64,000 nucleotides of DNA from Burkholderia sp. PAMC 26561. GTDB taxonomy: Bacteria; Pseudomonadota; Gammaproteobacteria; Burkholderiales; Burkholderiaceae. Made by a program: the position numbers and the translations under genes. Each line of letters starts with the position of its first letter. The first letter of the stretch is position 1. The DNA lies in contig NZ_CP014311.1 in NCBI RefSeq assembly GCF_001557535.2, positions 120,641 through 184,640 of the forward strand, read 5' to 3'. The notes under the pieces were generated by a model that had not been told where the DNA came from, searched no databases, and saw only the letters and a list, made by a program, of their open reading frames with translations. Positions 56,367 to 64,000 of this stretch are shown here, piece by piece.

Positions 56367-58574
56367 ATGAGCCTATTTGGTGGAATCGAGGATGATGTGC
56401 CTGAGACACGCTCAGGGTTTTTCAAGCGGTTGCGGTCCCCGAAGGCAAGCTTTGTCGAGCCGACCAGTGCGGTTGAGCCACGGCTGCAATCAGCGCGCGC
56501 AACCGGCGCCTCTGTTAGCTTCCTTGGTCGAAACCTCTCGGCGGATGTCGAGGATGTGGAAAGCGTAGATGTCGGCGAAGAGCGAAATCATGGCGAGGCA
56601 ACGGACACCACCGTTGTTGCAGGCAAGGAAAAGATTGTCGCTGAGCAAGCCGCAATTGAGTCGATATCGCGCGCGATTGAGGCCGCGGCTACCAGCAGCG
56701 CTGAGCACGGTGACGGGACGGCACATGCCGTTGATAGGGGGCAGTCGGCCGCGACGGCAGCGATCCCAACATCAGCAGCGATTCCAACATCAACAGCTAT
56801 TCCAACACCAGACCAAGGCAAAATGGTCTCGCCGGAGCCTGCTGCCGTACCTGAAATGTTGAGCGACGAAGACAAGGCATTCAACGAGAAAGCCGATACG
56901 CTCTTTACGCAAACGGGGCGGCCGCATCTCGTATCTGCCGAGGCACTGCCTGACTATAAACGCATTCTCACGACCGCCGATGACGATGCGGCACTACGAA
57001 TTCCCGCTGCCGCTCGCAAGGAATTTATTGCGGTCGAACTGCAACCGGGCGTCGCGATTTCGGTCGCAACGGCAAGGTTTTGCGAGCGCGCTCAATACGC
57101 GACGTTTATCAAGGACCTGGCGACCGCCGACGTGTTCGTGCGCGAAGAACTGGTCGCGACTGAAGAGGTGATTGCCGCGATCTACGCGGGCAAAGCGGTG
57201 GCGGCAGTGAAGGGCGGGCTGCGTGAGTCGTCGCGCGCGATTGGAAACTTTCGGGATGTCATCGAAGCCGCGCATTGTCAGTACGGTGCGAGCGATGTGC
57301 ACTTCGAACCACGAGAATTCGAGAGTGACGTGGAGGTGCGCTTTCGTGTGAATGGAGACCTCTACACCTACGAAAAACTTCCGAAGACCATCGTGCGTCG
57401 CGCCTTGTTTGCAGCCTACAGCGATCTCGTTCAACGGAACACCAACTCAGGCAATAGCTTCCAACCGAGCGCCCCACAGTCTGCAATGATTCCGCTGGTC
57501 GTTAAGACCGATACCGTCAACTTGCGCTGGCAATCGTCGCCACTGGTCGGTGGCTATGACGTGGCACTTCGGCTGCTCGACGGCAATTTCAAGAACTACA
57601 ACGTCCTTTTGCCAAAGGACATGGGGTTTGAGCCGAGCCAGCTTGAGCTAATCGACACGCTCAACTATGTGAGCGGCGGGATTACCGCACTGACTGGCGA
57701 AACCGGCTCAGGCAAGACGACGACATTGCGTGCGCTGTCTTATCAGATTCCCGATCGGGACTTGAAGAAGCAGTTTGCCGTGAATGAACCCTCCGAATAT
57801 CCAATGCCGTGGCTGTCGGACTACTCAATCATCCGCAGGCCCGACGAAACCGACGAAGAAGCGAACCGCAAATATGCGGAAGTTATTCGGACGCTCATGC
57901 GTCAGGACCCCGACGATTTGACCATCGGCGAAGTGCGGGACAAGGTGGTGATGGGTCTAGTTGCAGAACTCGCGCTTACCGGTCACCCCGTGCGTTTCTC
58001 CTTGCACGCCGGCGACATCATTGCGGCCATCATGCGCATGGCCGGTGGCCGCCTGCAGTTGCCCATCGATGAGCTTGCTTCCGAGGGCTTCATCAACGCG
58101 GTCGGCAATCAGAAGCTGATCCCGACGCTCTGCGATCACTGCAAGATCCCCGCTGAAGATGTGATGCCGAAGGCGGACCTCGAGGTCCTGCGCCGCAAGT
58201 TTGGGCTCGACACGTCGAAAATGGCATGCCGGAACATGGACGGCTGTGTTCATTGCCGTCTGGTCGGGCTCACGACGCGCTCCGGAAAGGTCGCCGGCGG
58301 CACGAAGCGCCAGTCGGTCGTCGCTGAACTTTACCGTCCGACGCCCGAGTTTCTGGAGCGGGTGAGCCATAAGGATTGGGCGGGCGCGCGTCAAGTTTGG
58401 CGCGGCTCGCGCAAAACCGGGTTCGACGATGGGGACATGACCGGAAAGACGCTATATGAACACGCTCTTTACAAGGTTTCGCGCGGATTAATTGATCCAC
58501 AATTTGTGAATCGTTCGATGCAGGGCTTTTCGCAATACCGCGTGATGCCCGGCGTCGATGGTCTGATGCCTTAA
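56367..58574 (+). CDS. pilQ: PilQ pilus extension ATPase (GspE/PilB family)
   Basis: 735 residues. After an acidic, low-complexity N-terminus (about 170 residues) comes the secretion ATPase: CQYGASDVHFEPREFESDVE (near 310), Walker A GETGSGKTT (near 442), Walker B-like DPDDLTIGEVRD (near 514), GHPVRFSLHAGD (near 540), and a four-cysteine zinc site (LCDHCKI, then CRNMDGCVHC, near 590-630). It drives pilin polymerisation. The long N-terminal extension has short Ala/Ile/Pro repeats (AIPTSAAIPTSTAIPTP). Confidence 0.93.
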   Translation: MSLFGGIEDDVPETRSGFFKRLRSPKASFVEPTSAVEPRLQSARATGASVSFLGRNLSADVEDVESVDVGEERNHGEATDTTVVAGKEKIVAEQAAIESISRAIEAAATSSAEHGDGTAHAVDRGQSAATAAIPTSAAIPTSTAIPTPDQGKMVSPEPAAVPEMLSDEDKAFNEKADTLFTQTGRPHLVSAEALPDYKRILTTADDDAALRIPAAARKEFIAVELQPGVAISVATARFCERAQYATFIKDLATADVFVREELVATEEVIAAIYAGKAVAAVKGGLRESSRAIGNFRDVIEAAHCQYGASDVHFEPREFESDVEVRFRVNGDLYTYEKLPKTIVRRALFAAYSDLVQRNTNSGNSFQPSAPQSAMIPLVVKTDTVNLRWQSSPLVGGYDVALRLLDGNFKNYNVLLPKDMGFEPSQLELIDTLNYVSGGITALTGETGSGKTTTLRALSYQIPDRDLKKQFAVNEPSEYPMPWLSDYSIIRRPDETDEEANRKYAEVIRTLMRQDPDDLTIGEVRDKVVMGLVAELALTGHPVRFSLHAGDIIAAIMRMAGGRLQLPIDELASEGFINAVGNQKLIPTLCDHCKIPAEDVMPKADLEVLRRKFGLDTSKMACRNMDGCVHCRLVGLTTRSGKVAGGTKRQSVVAELYRPTPEFLERVSHKDWAGARQVWRGSRKTGFDDGDMTGKTLYEHALYKVSRGLIDPQFVNRSMQGFSQYRVMPGVDGLMP

Positions 58575-58591
58575 GGGCTTGCGGATACACC

Positions 58592-59710
58592 ATGTTCAAC
58601 CTAATCGGAAAGATGCTGCCCGTGCGGCAGCGGGAAGCGTATGCCCGCTGGCGCTTTCAGAAGGTGCGCGAAGTCTTCTATCGCGAAACGCGGTTAGATA
58701 TCGCGAAGAAAGGCTTGCGCAATACCGAAACGCTGTTTGACCGGCTGGAAACGTATGAGAAGCGCAACCGTTCGCGCGGCCAGATCGTCTGGACCGTCTT
58801 CGCGAGGATCCGCGAGACGATGCAGCGGGGCGAAAGCTTCTCTGTCGCGATCAAACCGTTCATCCCGGGTGACGAATATGCATTGCTCGATATTGCCGAC
58901 GAGTCCGCGCAACAGGACGCTGTAGTTCGCGGGTTTGAACTTGCCGAAATGGCGGCAAGCGCAAAACGCGTGCTGTCGGCAACGACTCAATTGCAGATGG
59001 CGTATCCAGCGTTGTTGCTGGTCTACATGTACGGCTACTGCATGTTGTTCGGCGGAGCCATCTATCCGCAGATCCTGGATTCCAAGCCGCTAGAGCAGTG
59101 GCCTGACGCGGGACGATGGCTCTATCACGTCGACACCTTCGCGTACGACTACTGGTGGCTTTCGCTGTGCTTGGTGATCGGCCTGGTGACGATGTACTTC
59201 TATTCGCTCAAACGCTGGACCGGACATGTTCGGAACAAGTTCGATCGCCTGCCGATGCTGTGGCGTAACCGCCGAGACCTGAGAGCTGCGCTTCTGATCG
59301 TGTCGCTTGCCGGCCTGTTCGATTCGAACCTGACGTTGCGCGCTGCGCTTTACCGGTTGCTGAAAACATCGGACCCATGGTTGCGCTGGCATCTGAAATC
59401 CATGCACCGGCGTCTCACCGCACGCTCGGACGAGCCGATGCGCGCGCTCGATACAGGCATCTTTTCGTTGGAGATCGTCGACACGATCACCGACGCAGCG
59501 GGGCGCGATCAATTCGAAGCGGCGATCAAAAATCTCGGTCGGCAGTCACTGGATCGCGTGGTCGAATCCGTCAAGCGCAATGCGCGCGTCACCCATTACC
59601 TCATGCTCGGCTTTGCGGCCGCGCTGTTTCTCACCATCGGTATCGGCTCCTATGTGATGACCGGCGCCATCAGCATGACATCGGGCGCGCCCGGCGTCTC
59701 AATTAACTAA
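58592..59710 (+). CDS. pilR: PilR pilus platform protein (GspF/PilC family)
   Basis: 372 residues. It has the GspF plan: two cytoplasmic domains of related sequence (residues 40-140 and 225-335) and three membrane segments (PALLLVYMYGYCMLFGGAIY near 150, WWLSLCLVIGLVTMYFYSL near 190, LMLGFAAALFLTIGIGSYVM near 345). It forms the inner-membrane hub turned by the PilQ ATPase. It begins 17 bases after pilQ and ends 13 bases before pilS, the expected order. Confidence 0.92.
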   Translation: MFNLIGKMLPVRQREAYARWRFQKVREVFYRETRLDIAKKGLRNTETLFDRLETYEKRNRSRGQIVWTVFARIRETMQRGESFSVAIKPFIPGDEYALLDIADESAQQDAVVRGFELAEMAASAKRVLSATTQLQMAYPALLLVYMYGYCMLFGGAIYPQILDSKPLEQWPDAGRWLYHVDTFAYDYWWLSLCLVIGLVTMYFYSLKRWTGHVRNKFDRLPMLWRNRRDLRAALLIVSLAGLFDSNLTLRAALYRLLKTSDPWLRWHLKSMHRRLTARSDEPMRALDTGIFSLEIVDTITDAAGRDQFEAAIKNLGRQSLDRVVESVKRNARVTHYLMLGFAAALFLTIGIGSYVMTGAISMTSGAPGVSIN

Positions 59711-59723
59711 AAGGAGCTTGGCC

Positions 59724-60344
59724 ATGAAGAAAAAAGAACAGGTACACCTCGACGCCGCCGCGCTTGCCAAAGCGAGCCGTCGCCAACGCATGCTCACGAT
59801 TGCCCGCAGGACGAAACAGTCGGGAGAGTTGTCGATGATCGAAGCAGGCGCTGTTATGGCGGGCGCTGCGTTGCTCGCACTTGCGGTCTACGCGGGTGGA
59901 AAGTATGTGCTTGACCTCATTCATTCCTCGCAGTTCAAGAGCGAGGCGCAGATGTTCCACACGGGCATTCTGAATGCCACGCAAAACGATGCGGACTTCT
60001 CCGCGGAGACGTTGCAGATTCTGGCGCAAAACCATGCGTTCGACTCAGCAGGATCGCGTGTTTCGACAGACAAGTCGACGATCAAAGGCTTGTTCAATGG
60101 CACGCTATCGACCAGCGTTGGAACGCTGGTTACAGCGAACGATTCGCTTATCCTGACGTATCCAGTCACCGAGACGATTTGCTCGTTAAGCGTTGCGGCG
60201 TTGTCCACGGTCTACACGCAGGTTTCGGTAAACGGCACAGTCGTAGCGTCTCCCACGGTACCGTTTAGTGCAAGCACGTCCGCCACGTCGTGCAGCTCTG
60301 CAGGTGCGACTGCAAGCCTGCAGCTGTACACGACTCGCACGTAA
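59724..60344 (+). CDS. pilS: PilS type IVb major pilin
   Basis: 206 residues from the ATG at 59724, with AAGGAG seven bases upstream, the strongest ribosome binding site in the operon, as fits the most abundant product. A long basic leader ends near TKQSGELSMIEAG, then a hydrophobic helix (VMAGAALLALAVYAGG). The fold after it (FHTGILNATQNDADFSAETL) and the C-terminal cysteine pair (ETICSLS...SCSS) fit PilS pilins. The cleavage site is odd: the conserved glutamate is at +6 if cut after Gly, or +5 only if cut after a Glu. Confidence 0.85.
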   Translation: MKKKEQVHLDAAALAKASRRQRMLTIARRTKQSGELSMIEAGAVMAGAALLALAVYAGGKYVLDLIHSSQFKSEAQMFHTGILNATQNDADFSAETLQILAQNHAFDSAGSRVSTDKSTIKGLFNGTLSTSVGTLVTANDSLILTYPVTETICSLSVAALSTVYTQVSVNGTVVASPTVPFSASTSATSCSSAGATASLQLYTTRT

Positions 60345-60359
60345 GGCGGGGCTGCCGAC

Positions 60360-61793
60360 ATGGGAAGCATTCTGGAGATGTTGATTGTCCTGGTCGGCGC
60401 GGCCTTGCTGACAGTACAGGGTATCAAGGAAGACATCGCCGCGAAGCACACGAACCTGCTGCAGATCGAGGGGCAGAATCTTGCCTCGATCAATGCAGCG
60501 CTCGGCAGCTATGTGACGGCGCAATATGGATCGCTGATTCCAGCCGGTTACTCGCAAACGGTCGCGACGCCAATAACACCGCCATCGCTCTTGCAACTCA
60601 GCGCCTTGGCCAACAATCGCGTGACGTTCAAAAATGGGCCGTTTTGGGGCGGCACATATCAGATCGCGATGATGATCGTGCCCGACGCGTGTTCGACTGC
60701 AGCAGGGACGTGTCACATCGCAACGTCGCTTTACCCAAGCTTGCCGCTGATGAAAGGTGGAACGGCGGACATCGAAGGCGCCGGCATCATCGCGTCGGCG
60801 GGTGGCAGTTCGTTTGGCTACTCGACCAATCGAGCGCCGGCTGTCATCACCGGGATCCAAGGGAAGTGGACGCTTGCAAATCCGAACGGGAACAAGAGCG
60901 GAACGATCCTCGCCATCAACGGGTTTGGCGCGGACGGCAATTCACCGTATTACCGGCGCGACGGCACGCTGCCTTTGACCGGGACGATGAACGCGAACAA
61001 TCAGGACATCCAGAATGCGAAAAACGTCACTGCAAATTCGCTGACGTTACCCGTTGGTAACAGCCTCAAGATCGGTCCGGGCGCAACGTATTACGGGGAT
61101 ACGGTCAATGCCGCTGTCAGGACGAGTGGAGCGCTTTTTGTCCAGAACCAGGCGGGAAGCGCGATGGCAAACGTCAATGCGGCTGGGTACAACGCGAGCA
61201 ACAATGGCAACGGCCTGACCATCGGGACGGGCGGTGTCTCCTATTACGGCGATCAAAACGGAAGTGCAGCGGTTCGAGGCAACAACGGGTTGTATATTCA
61301 GAATGCAGCCGGCAGCGGTTCCGCGCCTATTCAGCAAGTAGGTAGTATCAATTCCGATGGCACGATCACCGCGCCAACTGTCAACTTCAACGTTTCAGCG
61401 GGCAACTGCGCGTGGAACACGGTCACGATGCGTGGCGCGAACCAAATGTGGGTGTGCAATAAATGGGGCAACTGGGTACCCATTAGCAATCTCGTCGGAA
61501 ACTTCACGACCGTCCAAAAGCTGAGCGGCTATGCCAACGGCTGGCAGATAGCCGTTCCTGCATGTGGCCCGGGCGGCTCACCGTGGTACGAGATCATCCC
61601 GCAGTCGGTCAGTACCGACTATGCAAATCACAATCCGCCCCTCGCGGGCAATCGCTTTGTCATGGGTTCCGCCGGCGCCAATTGGATGCTGCAAATATTT
61701 AATGTCCTTGCCGACGGTGCGAATTCGTTGGTCGGCGATCAGCTCGGGCTGCAAGCCGAAGTTGATACCGGTTGCTCTTTTGGGAATGAGTGA
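60360..61793 (+). CDS. pilV: PilV-like pilus tip protein
   Basis: 477 residues. It begins MGSILEMLIVLVGAALL, a pilin-like helix with almost no leader. The N-terminal 180 residues follow PilV proteins of thin pili. The middle has two related units of about 45 residues (YYGDTVNAAVRTSGALFVQN and YYGDQNGSAAVRGNNGLYIQ), like tail-fibre repeats, and the C-terminal domain (WNTVTMRGANQMWVCNKWGNW) is likely to bind surfaces. In R64 this end is switched by a shufflon. No inverted repeat set or recombinase for switching is visible here. Confidence 0.85.
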   Translation: MGSILEMLIVLVGAALLTVQGIKEDIAAKHTNLLQIEGQNLASINAALGSYVTAQYGSLIPAGYSQTVATPITPPSLLQLSALANNRVTFKNGPFWGGTYQIAMMIVPDACSTAAGTCHIATSLYPSLPLMKGGTADIEGAGIIASAGGSSFGYSTNRAPAVITGIQGKWTLANPNGNKSGTILAINGFGADGNSPYYRRDGTLPLTGTMNANNQDIQNAKNVTANSLTLPVGNSLKIGPGATYYGDTVNAAVRTSGALFVQNQAGSAMANVNAAGYNASNNGNGLTIGTGGVSYYGDQNGSAAVRGNNGLYIQNAAGSGSAPIQQVGSINSDGTITAPTVNFNVSAGNCAWNTVTMRGANQMWVCNKWGNWVPISNLVGNFTTVQKLSGYANGWQIAVPACGPGGSPWYEIIPQSVSTDYANHNPPLAGNRFVMGSAGANWMLQIFNVLADGANSLVGDQLGLQAEVDTGCSFGNE

Positions 61794-61802
61794 GGAAACG
61801 AC

Positions 61803-62378
61803 TTGAAACCTATCGTCATCTTGGGCGCGGCGCTGCTGGCGGCTGCGTCCATTCAACCATCTAATGCTCAATGGGTGCAGAACTCATTGACTACGCCACA
61901 GGCACCGAACTGTCCACCTGGCTACTCGTGGACTAAGAGTGGACCTCGCTATCAGTGCATGACACCGCCGCCGAGCTGCCAGTATGGTTTCGCATCGGGA
62001 CCTGTGTGGACTGGCAGTGCTTGGGCGTACTCGTGTAATTCGCCGCCACCGCCACCGCCGCCGCCGCCGCCGGCAACGCAAAATCCGCCGCCACGAGTTG
62101 ACCCGACGCCGCAGGAGATGTGTGCAACGGCGGCCGCTGGCCAGGGCATCACCCTTGGCCCGAACGACCAAACATTTACACGTAGCGGATATACGCAACG
62201 GTATTACGACAACAGCATTGGTCCTGTTTGGACGGACTGGAACGGAAACCAAGGTAATAGCTGGCAAGTCACTTGTCTCATAAACGAATCGACAAGTACT
62301 TGGGCTCCGAAGAATATGAATCCATTCATAGTGAGCCCCAACTATCCTACCTGCGCGGGATGCGGTGGAGGAACGTAA
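61803..62378 (+). CDS. Secreted proline-rich protein
   Basis: 191 residues. A signal peptide (VILGAALLAAASIQPSNA) is followed by two short related cysteine/tryptophan motifs (CPPGYSWTKSG...YQC and CQYGFASGPVWTG...YSC), a run of about ten prolines encoded by CCG/CCA repeats (62042-62073), and a C-terminal domain with four cysteines. I recognise no family. It is the last gene of the operon, starting 9 bases after pilV. It may be a pilus-associated surface protein, as judged by position only. Confidence 0.6.
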   Translation: MKPIVILGAALLAAASIQPSNAQWVQNSLTTPQAPNCPPGYSWTKSGPRYQCMTPPPSCQYGFASGPVWTGSAWAYSCNSPPPPPPPPPPATQNPPPRVDPTPQEMCATAAAGQGITLGPNDQTFTRSGYTQRYYDNSIGPVWTDWNGNQGNSWQVTCLINESTSTWAPKNMNPFIVSPNYPTCAGCGGGT

Positions 62379-62405
62379 GGTCAGCTTCAGCTGCTTCACA
62401 AAACA

Positions 62406-62438
62406 AAAAGGCGCTCCCGTCATCGAGGAGCGCCTTTT
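62406..62438. terminator. Bidirectional rho-independent terminator
   Basis: Arms AAAAGGCGCTCC (62406-62417) and GGAGCGCCTTTT (62427-62438) are perfect complements around a 9-base loop, with a T-run on each strand. It ends the pilus operon and the convergent CAP-domain gene. Confidence 0.9.
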
Positions 62439-62456
62439 GTCTACCTGACGAGCAGG

Positions 62457-63548
62457 TCAGTTTGCTGCAGTCGTAAAGTTCCAAGTTGAGCTTACAGCGC
62501 TGCCGTCGCGAGCACCGTTAAACGTTACAGTGTACGTTGTCGAGGCCTTCAACGCAGCGAGGGGCAAAAGGATCGCCGTTCCGGAAGGAAGGAGGTTGTT
62601 TGGATCTACGACAGTTGTTGCGGTGGAGCCCGGTTGTGCTTTAGCTTGAACCAAAATCCGCGTTGGCACCACAGCGCCAGAGCTGTCGGCGATCGTGAAT
62701 TGAGACACGGTAAGGGTGTTACCACTCTGCGAGTTCACTTGCACGAGGATTGGACGACCAGGAGCCGCCAAATCGGTGGCAGGATTCGGCGATTCGGGGC
62801 GCATCGCGAGGGCAACGTTGCCTTCGTTCGCATATGGCGAATGATAAACAAGCCCAAGCTGGAGAATCTGCCCTCCGCTTGAGGTAAATGCATTCGGAAG
62901 CGGATTACCCGGTACGCCGGTAGACGTGCCAAAGTCACTTGCGCAAGTGTAAATCGGATACGTTGTATCGCCCGGGTTGAAGCCGAGTCCCACTGACTCT
63001 TGATTCGAGGTCAGGGCGACGAGGTGATAAACGGATGCCAAAGCTTGACCAATGCAATCTTGCGCCGCCTCAACGTCAGCGCTTTGCTTTACTCCGGCTG
63101 CAACGTTTTCGGCTATCCATTCGGTGGCTGGCGCTCCGGCCTTCTGAGCCCGAGACAAAGGCGAATCACCGTAATAGTTCTGATTCGTTGCGACTTCGTC
63201 ATGCGACAGTGACGTCAACGCGCCGGTCTTAAGGTTCGAAAAAAGGTAAAGCGCGTGAGCCTGCGCAGAGGTATCAAGCACGGGATCTTGCTTGAGTGTG
63301 CCGACGCCCATAGCCGCCCGGTAGTTATTCAGTGTGGCAAATGCGGTCGCTTGGAAAGAGTCCGCAGCATATGTCGTGGCTGGGATTGACGTCTGCGGTG
63401 CGACTCCACTTGCAGGAACTGCCGGAGCGCTCGCGCCTGTGGCTGGCGCCGCGGAACTGTTCCCACCGCCGCCGCCACCGCATGCCGACAGAAGGAGAGA
63501 AGCAGCTGCGACCGCAGCCATGAGCTTGATATTTTTTGATGCTTTCAT
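62457..63548 (-). CDS. CAP-domain (SCP-like) lipoprotein
   Basis: 363 residues. Lipobox LLLSAC gives a lipid-modified Cys23, followed by a glycine run. The CAP domain spans residues 65-230: ATLNNYRAAMGVGTLKQDP, AQAHALYLFSN, SLSHDE with the conserved histidine, and AENVAAG. A C-terminal beta domain (about 250-360, ending TYTVTFNGARDGSAVSSTWN) follows. Bacterial CAP proteins are cell-surface or periplasmic, with roles not well known. It is read against the pilus operon from its own promoter, so it is probably independent. It is intact. Confidence 0.85.
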   Translation of the reverse strand: MKASKNIKLMAAVAAASLLLSACGGGGGGNSSAAPATGASAPAVPASGVAPQTSIPATTYAADSFQATAFATLNNYRAAMGVGTLKQDPVLDTSAQAHALYLFSNLKTGALTSLSHDEVATNQNYYGDSPLSRAQKAGAPATEWIAENVAAGVKQSADVEAAQDCIGQALASVYHLVALTSNQESVGLGFNPGDTTYPIYTCASDFGTSTGVPGNPLPNAFTSSGGQILQLGLVYHSPYANEGNVALAMRPESPNPATDLAAPGRPILVQVNSQSGNTLTVSQFTIADSSGAVVPTRILVQAKAQPGSTATTVVDPNNLLPSGTAILLPLAALKASTTYTVTFNGARDGSAVSSTWNFTTAAN

Positions 63549-63749
63549 TTGAAAACCCTCGTAGGTCGTTGGTGCAGTCGCATTTTTGCGATCTGCTTAT
63601 TTCTTAGCTTACCGAGCGGCATGAGAAGTCAAGTCGCGTGAGCAACGATCTGTCTTCTTAATCTGCCGCTTCCTAAAATTGGCCGGTACGCATTGTAAAT
63701 CGAGGTAAGGGGACCGCCCAACCCTCCGTTGCCTATGCGCAACCGTTTG

Positions 63750-63965
63750 CTAGGCTCGCGGCGAACGACCGCGCCGTCTCTTCACTCGTAGAAATACGAA
63801 AGCGCCGACAAGGATAGCGCCGGTTGCCACCGGCTCAGACTGGCCGGCGATGGGAAGCAGCGAAGAGCCGATCCAGAGAAGCGTCAGCGAAAGTACAGCG
63901 CTCTTGAATACGTTGTTATCTAGCACCCTTACGATTCGACCTCGGGAGCGCCGACATATCGTCAC
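63750..63965 (-). CDS. Small two-helix membrane protein
   Basis: 71 residues from a GTG at 63965. Two hydrophobic segments (SAVLSLTLLWIGSSLLPIAG and EPVATGAILVGAFVFL) and a basic C-terminus (RVKRRRGRS) suggest a small inner-membrane protein. No family is recognised and the start is weak, so the gene could begin beyond the window edge or be spurious. Confidence 0.35.
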   Translation of the reverse strand: MTICRRSRGRIVRVLDNNVFKSAVLSLTLLWIGSSLLPIAGQSEPVATGAILVGAFVFLRVKRRRGRSPRA

Positions 63966-64000
63966 ATACTCTTCGTTGGACGTCTCAAGGTCGAACTCTA

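Overview
The window looks like part of a large low-copy plasmid (or a plasmid-derived replicon) of a Burkholderia-type betaproteobacterium. This rests on the RepB/iteron origin, the parAB genes with parS-like palindromes, the IS66 and group II intron content, the HU gene and the high-GC codon use. The organism is an inference; no rRNA or tRNA gene was seen. Two blocks, 977-1951 and 27984-31056, are clearly more AT-rich than the rest.

Left edge (1-3.5 kb): the end of a GspG-like pseudopilin gene and a second pseudopilin gene, then an AT-rich membrane protein gene and a reverse-strand gene with a possible PIN-like domain. From 3.5 to 24 kb lies a defence island read entirely from the minus strand. 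From its promoter end (24 kb) down to 3.5 kb it holds three modules. (1) A small XRE regulator, a restriction-endonuclease-like effector, a middle component and a DUF2326 SMC-like ATPase form an ABC-three-component (ABC-3C) module. (2) A SNF2-type helicase-DUF3883 gene (broken by two frameshifts), a 1413-residue sacsin-like ATPase, a DUF1156 DNA methyltransferase and a DUF499/Swt1-HEPN ATPase form a large DISARM-like array. (3) gajA and gajB form a Gabija module. Most joints are 4-17 base overlaps, so the genes are probably translationally coupled within modules.

Backbone (24.6-35.5 kb): an HU gene and a remnant of a second one, a dif-like 28-base palindrome just ahead of a two-gene unit ending in a tyrosine recombinase (a likely multimer-resolution system), two AT-rich minus-strand genes (one with two ParB-like helix-turn-helix units), three parS-like palindromes, parA, parB, repB on the opposite strand, a repB operator-like inverted repeat, and 14 iterons.

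Nested mobile region (35.5-46.8 kb): an IS66 element has its tnpC split by a reverse-oriented group II intron. That intron's reverse transcriptase gene is in turn split by a 2.9-kb serine-recombinase element with a clean two-base core duplication. A J-domain protein pseudogene and a second group II intron with a frameshifted reverse transcriptase follow.

Right part (46.8-62.4 kb): one long plus-strand operon mixes a type IV secretion core (VirB8, VirB9, VirB10) with a type IVb pilus assembly set (two lytic transglycosylases, PilL/TcpQ-like proteins, PilN secretin, PilO, PilP, PilQ ATPase, PilR, PilS pilin, PilV tip protein). It ends at a bidirectional terminator facing a CAP-domain lipoprotein gene. 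No VirB4, VirB6, coupling protein, relaxase, prepilin peptidase or shufflon recombinase is present in the window. All apparent frameshifts in the window (helicase, J-domain protein, second reverse transcriptase) can be explained as base deletions, so assembly error must be considered.
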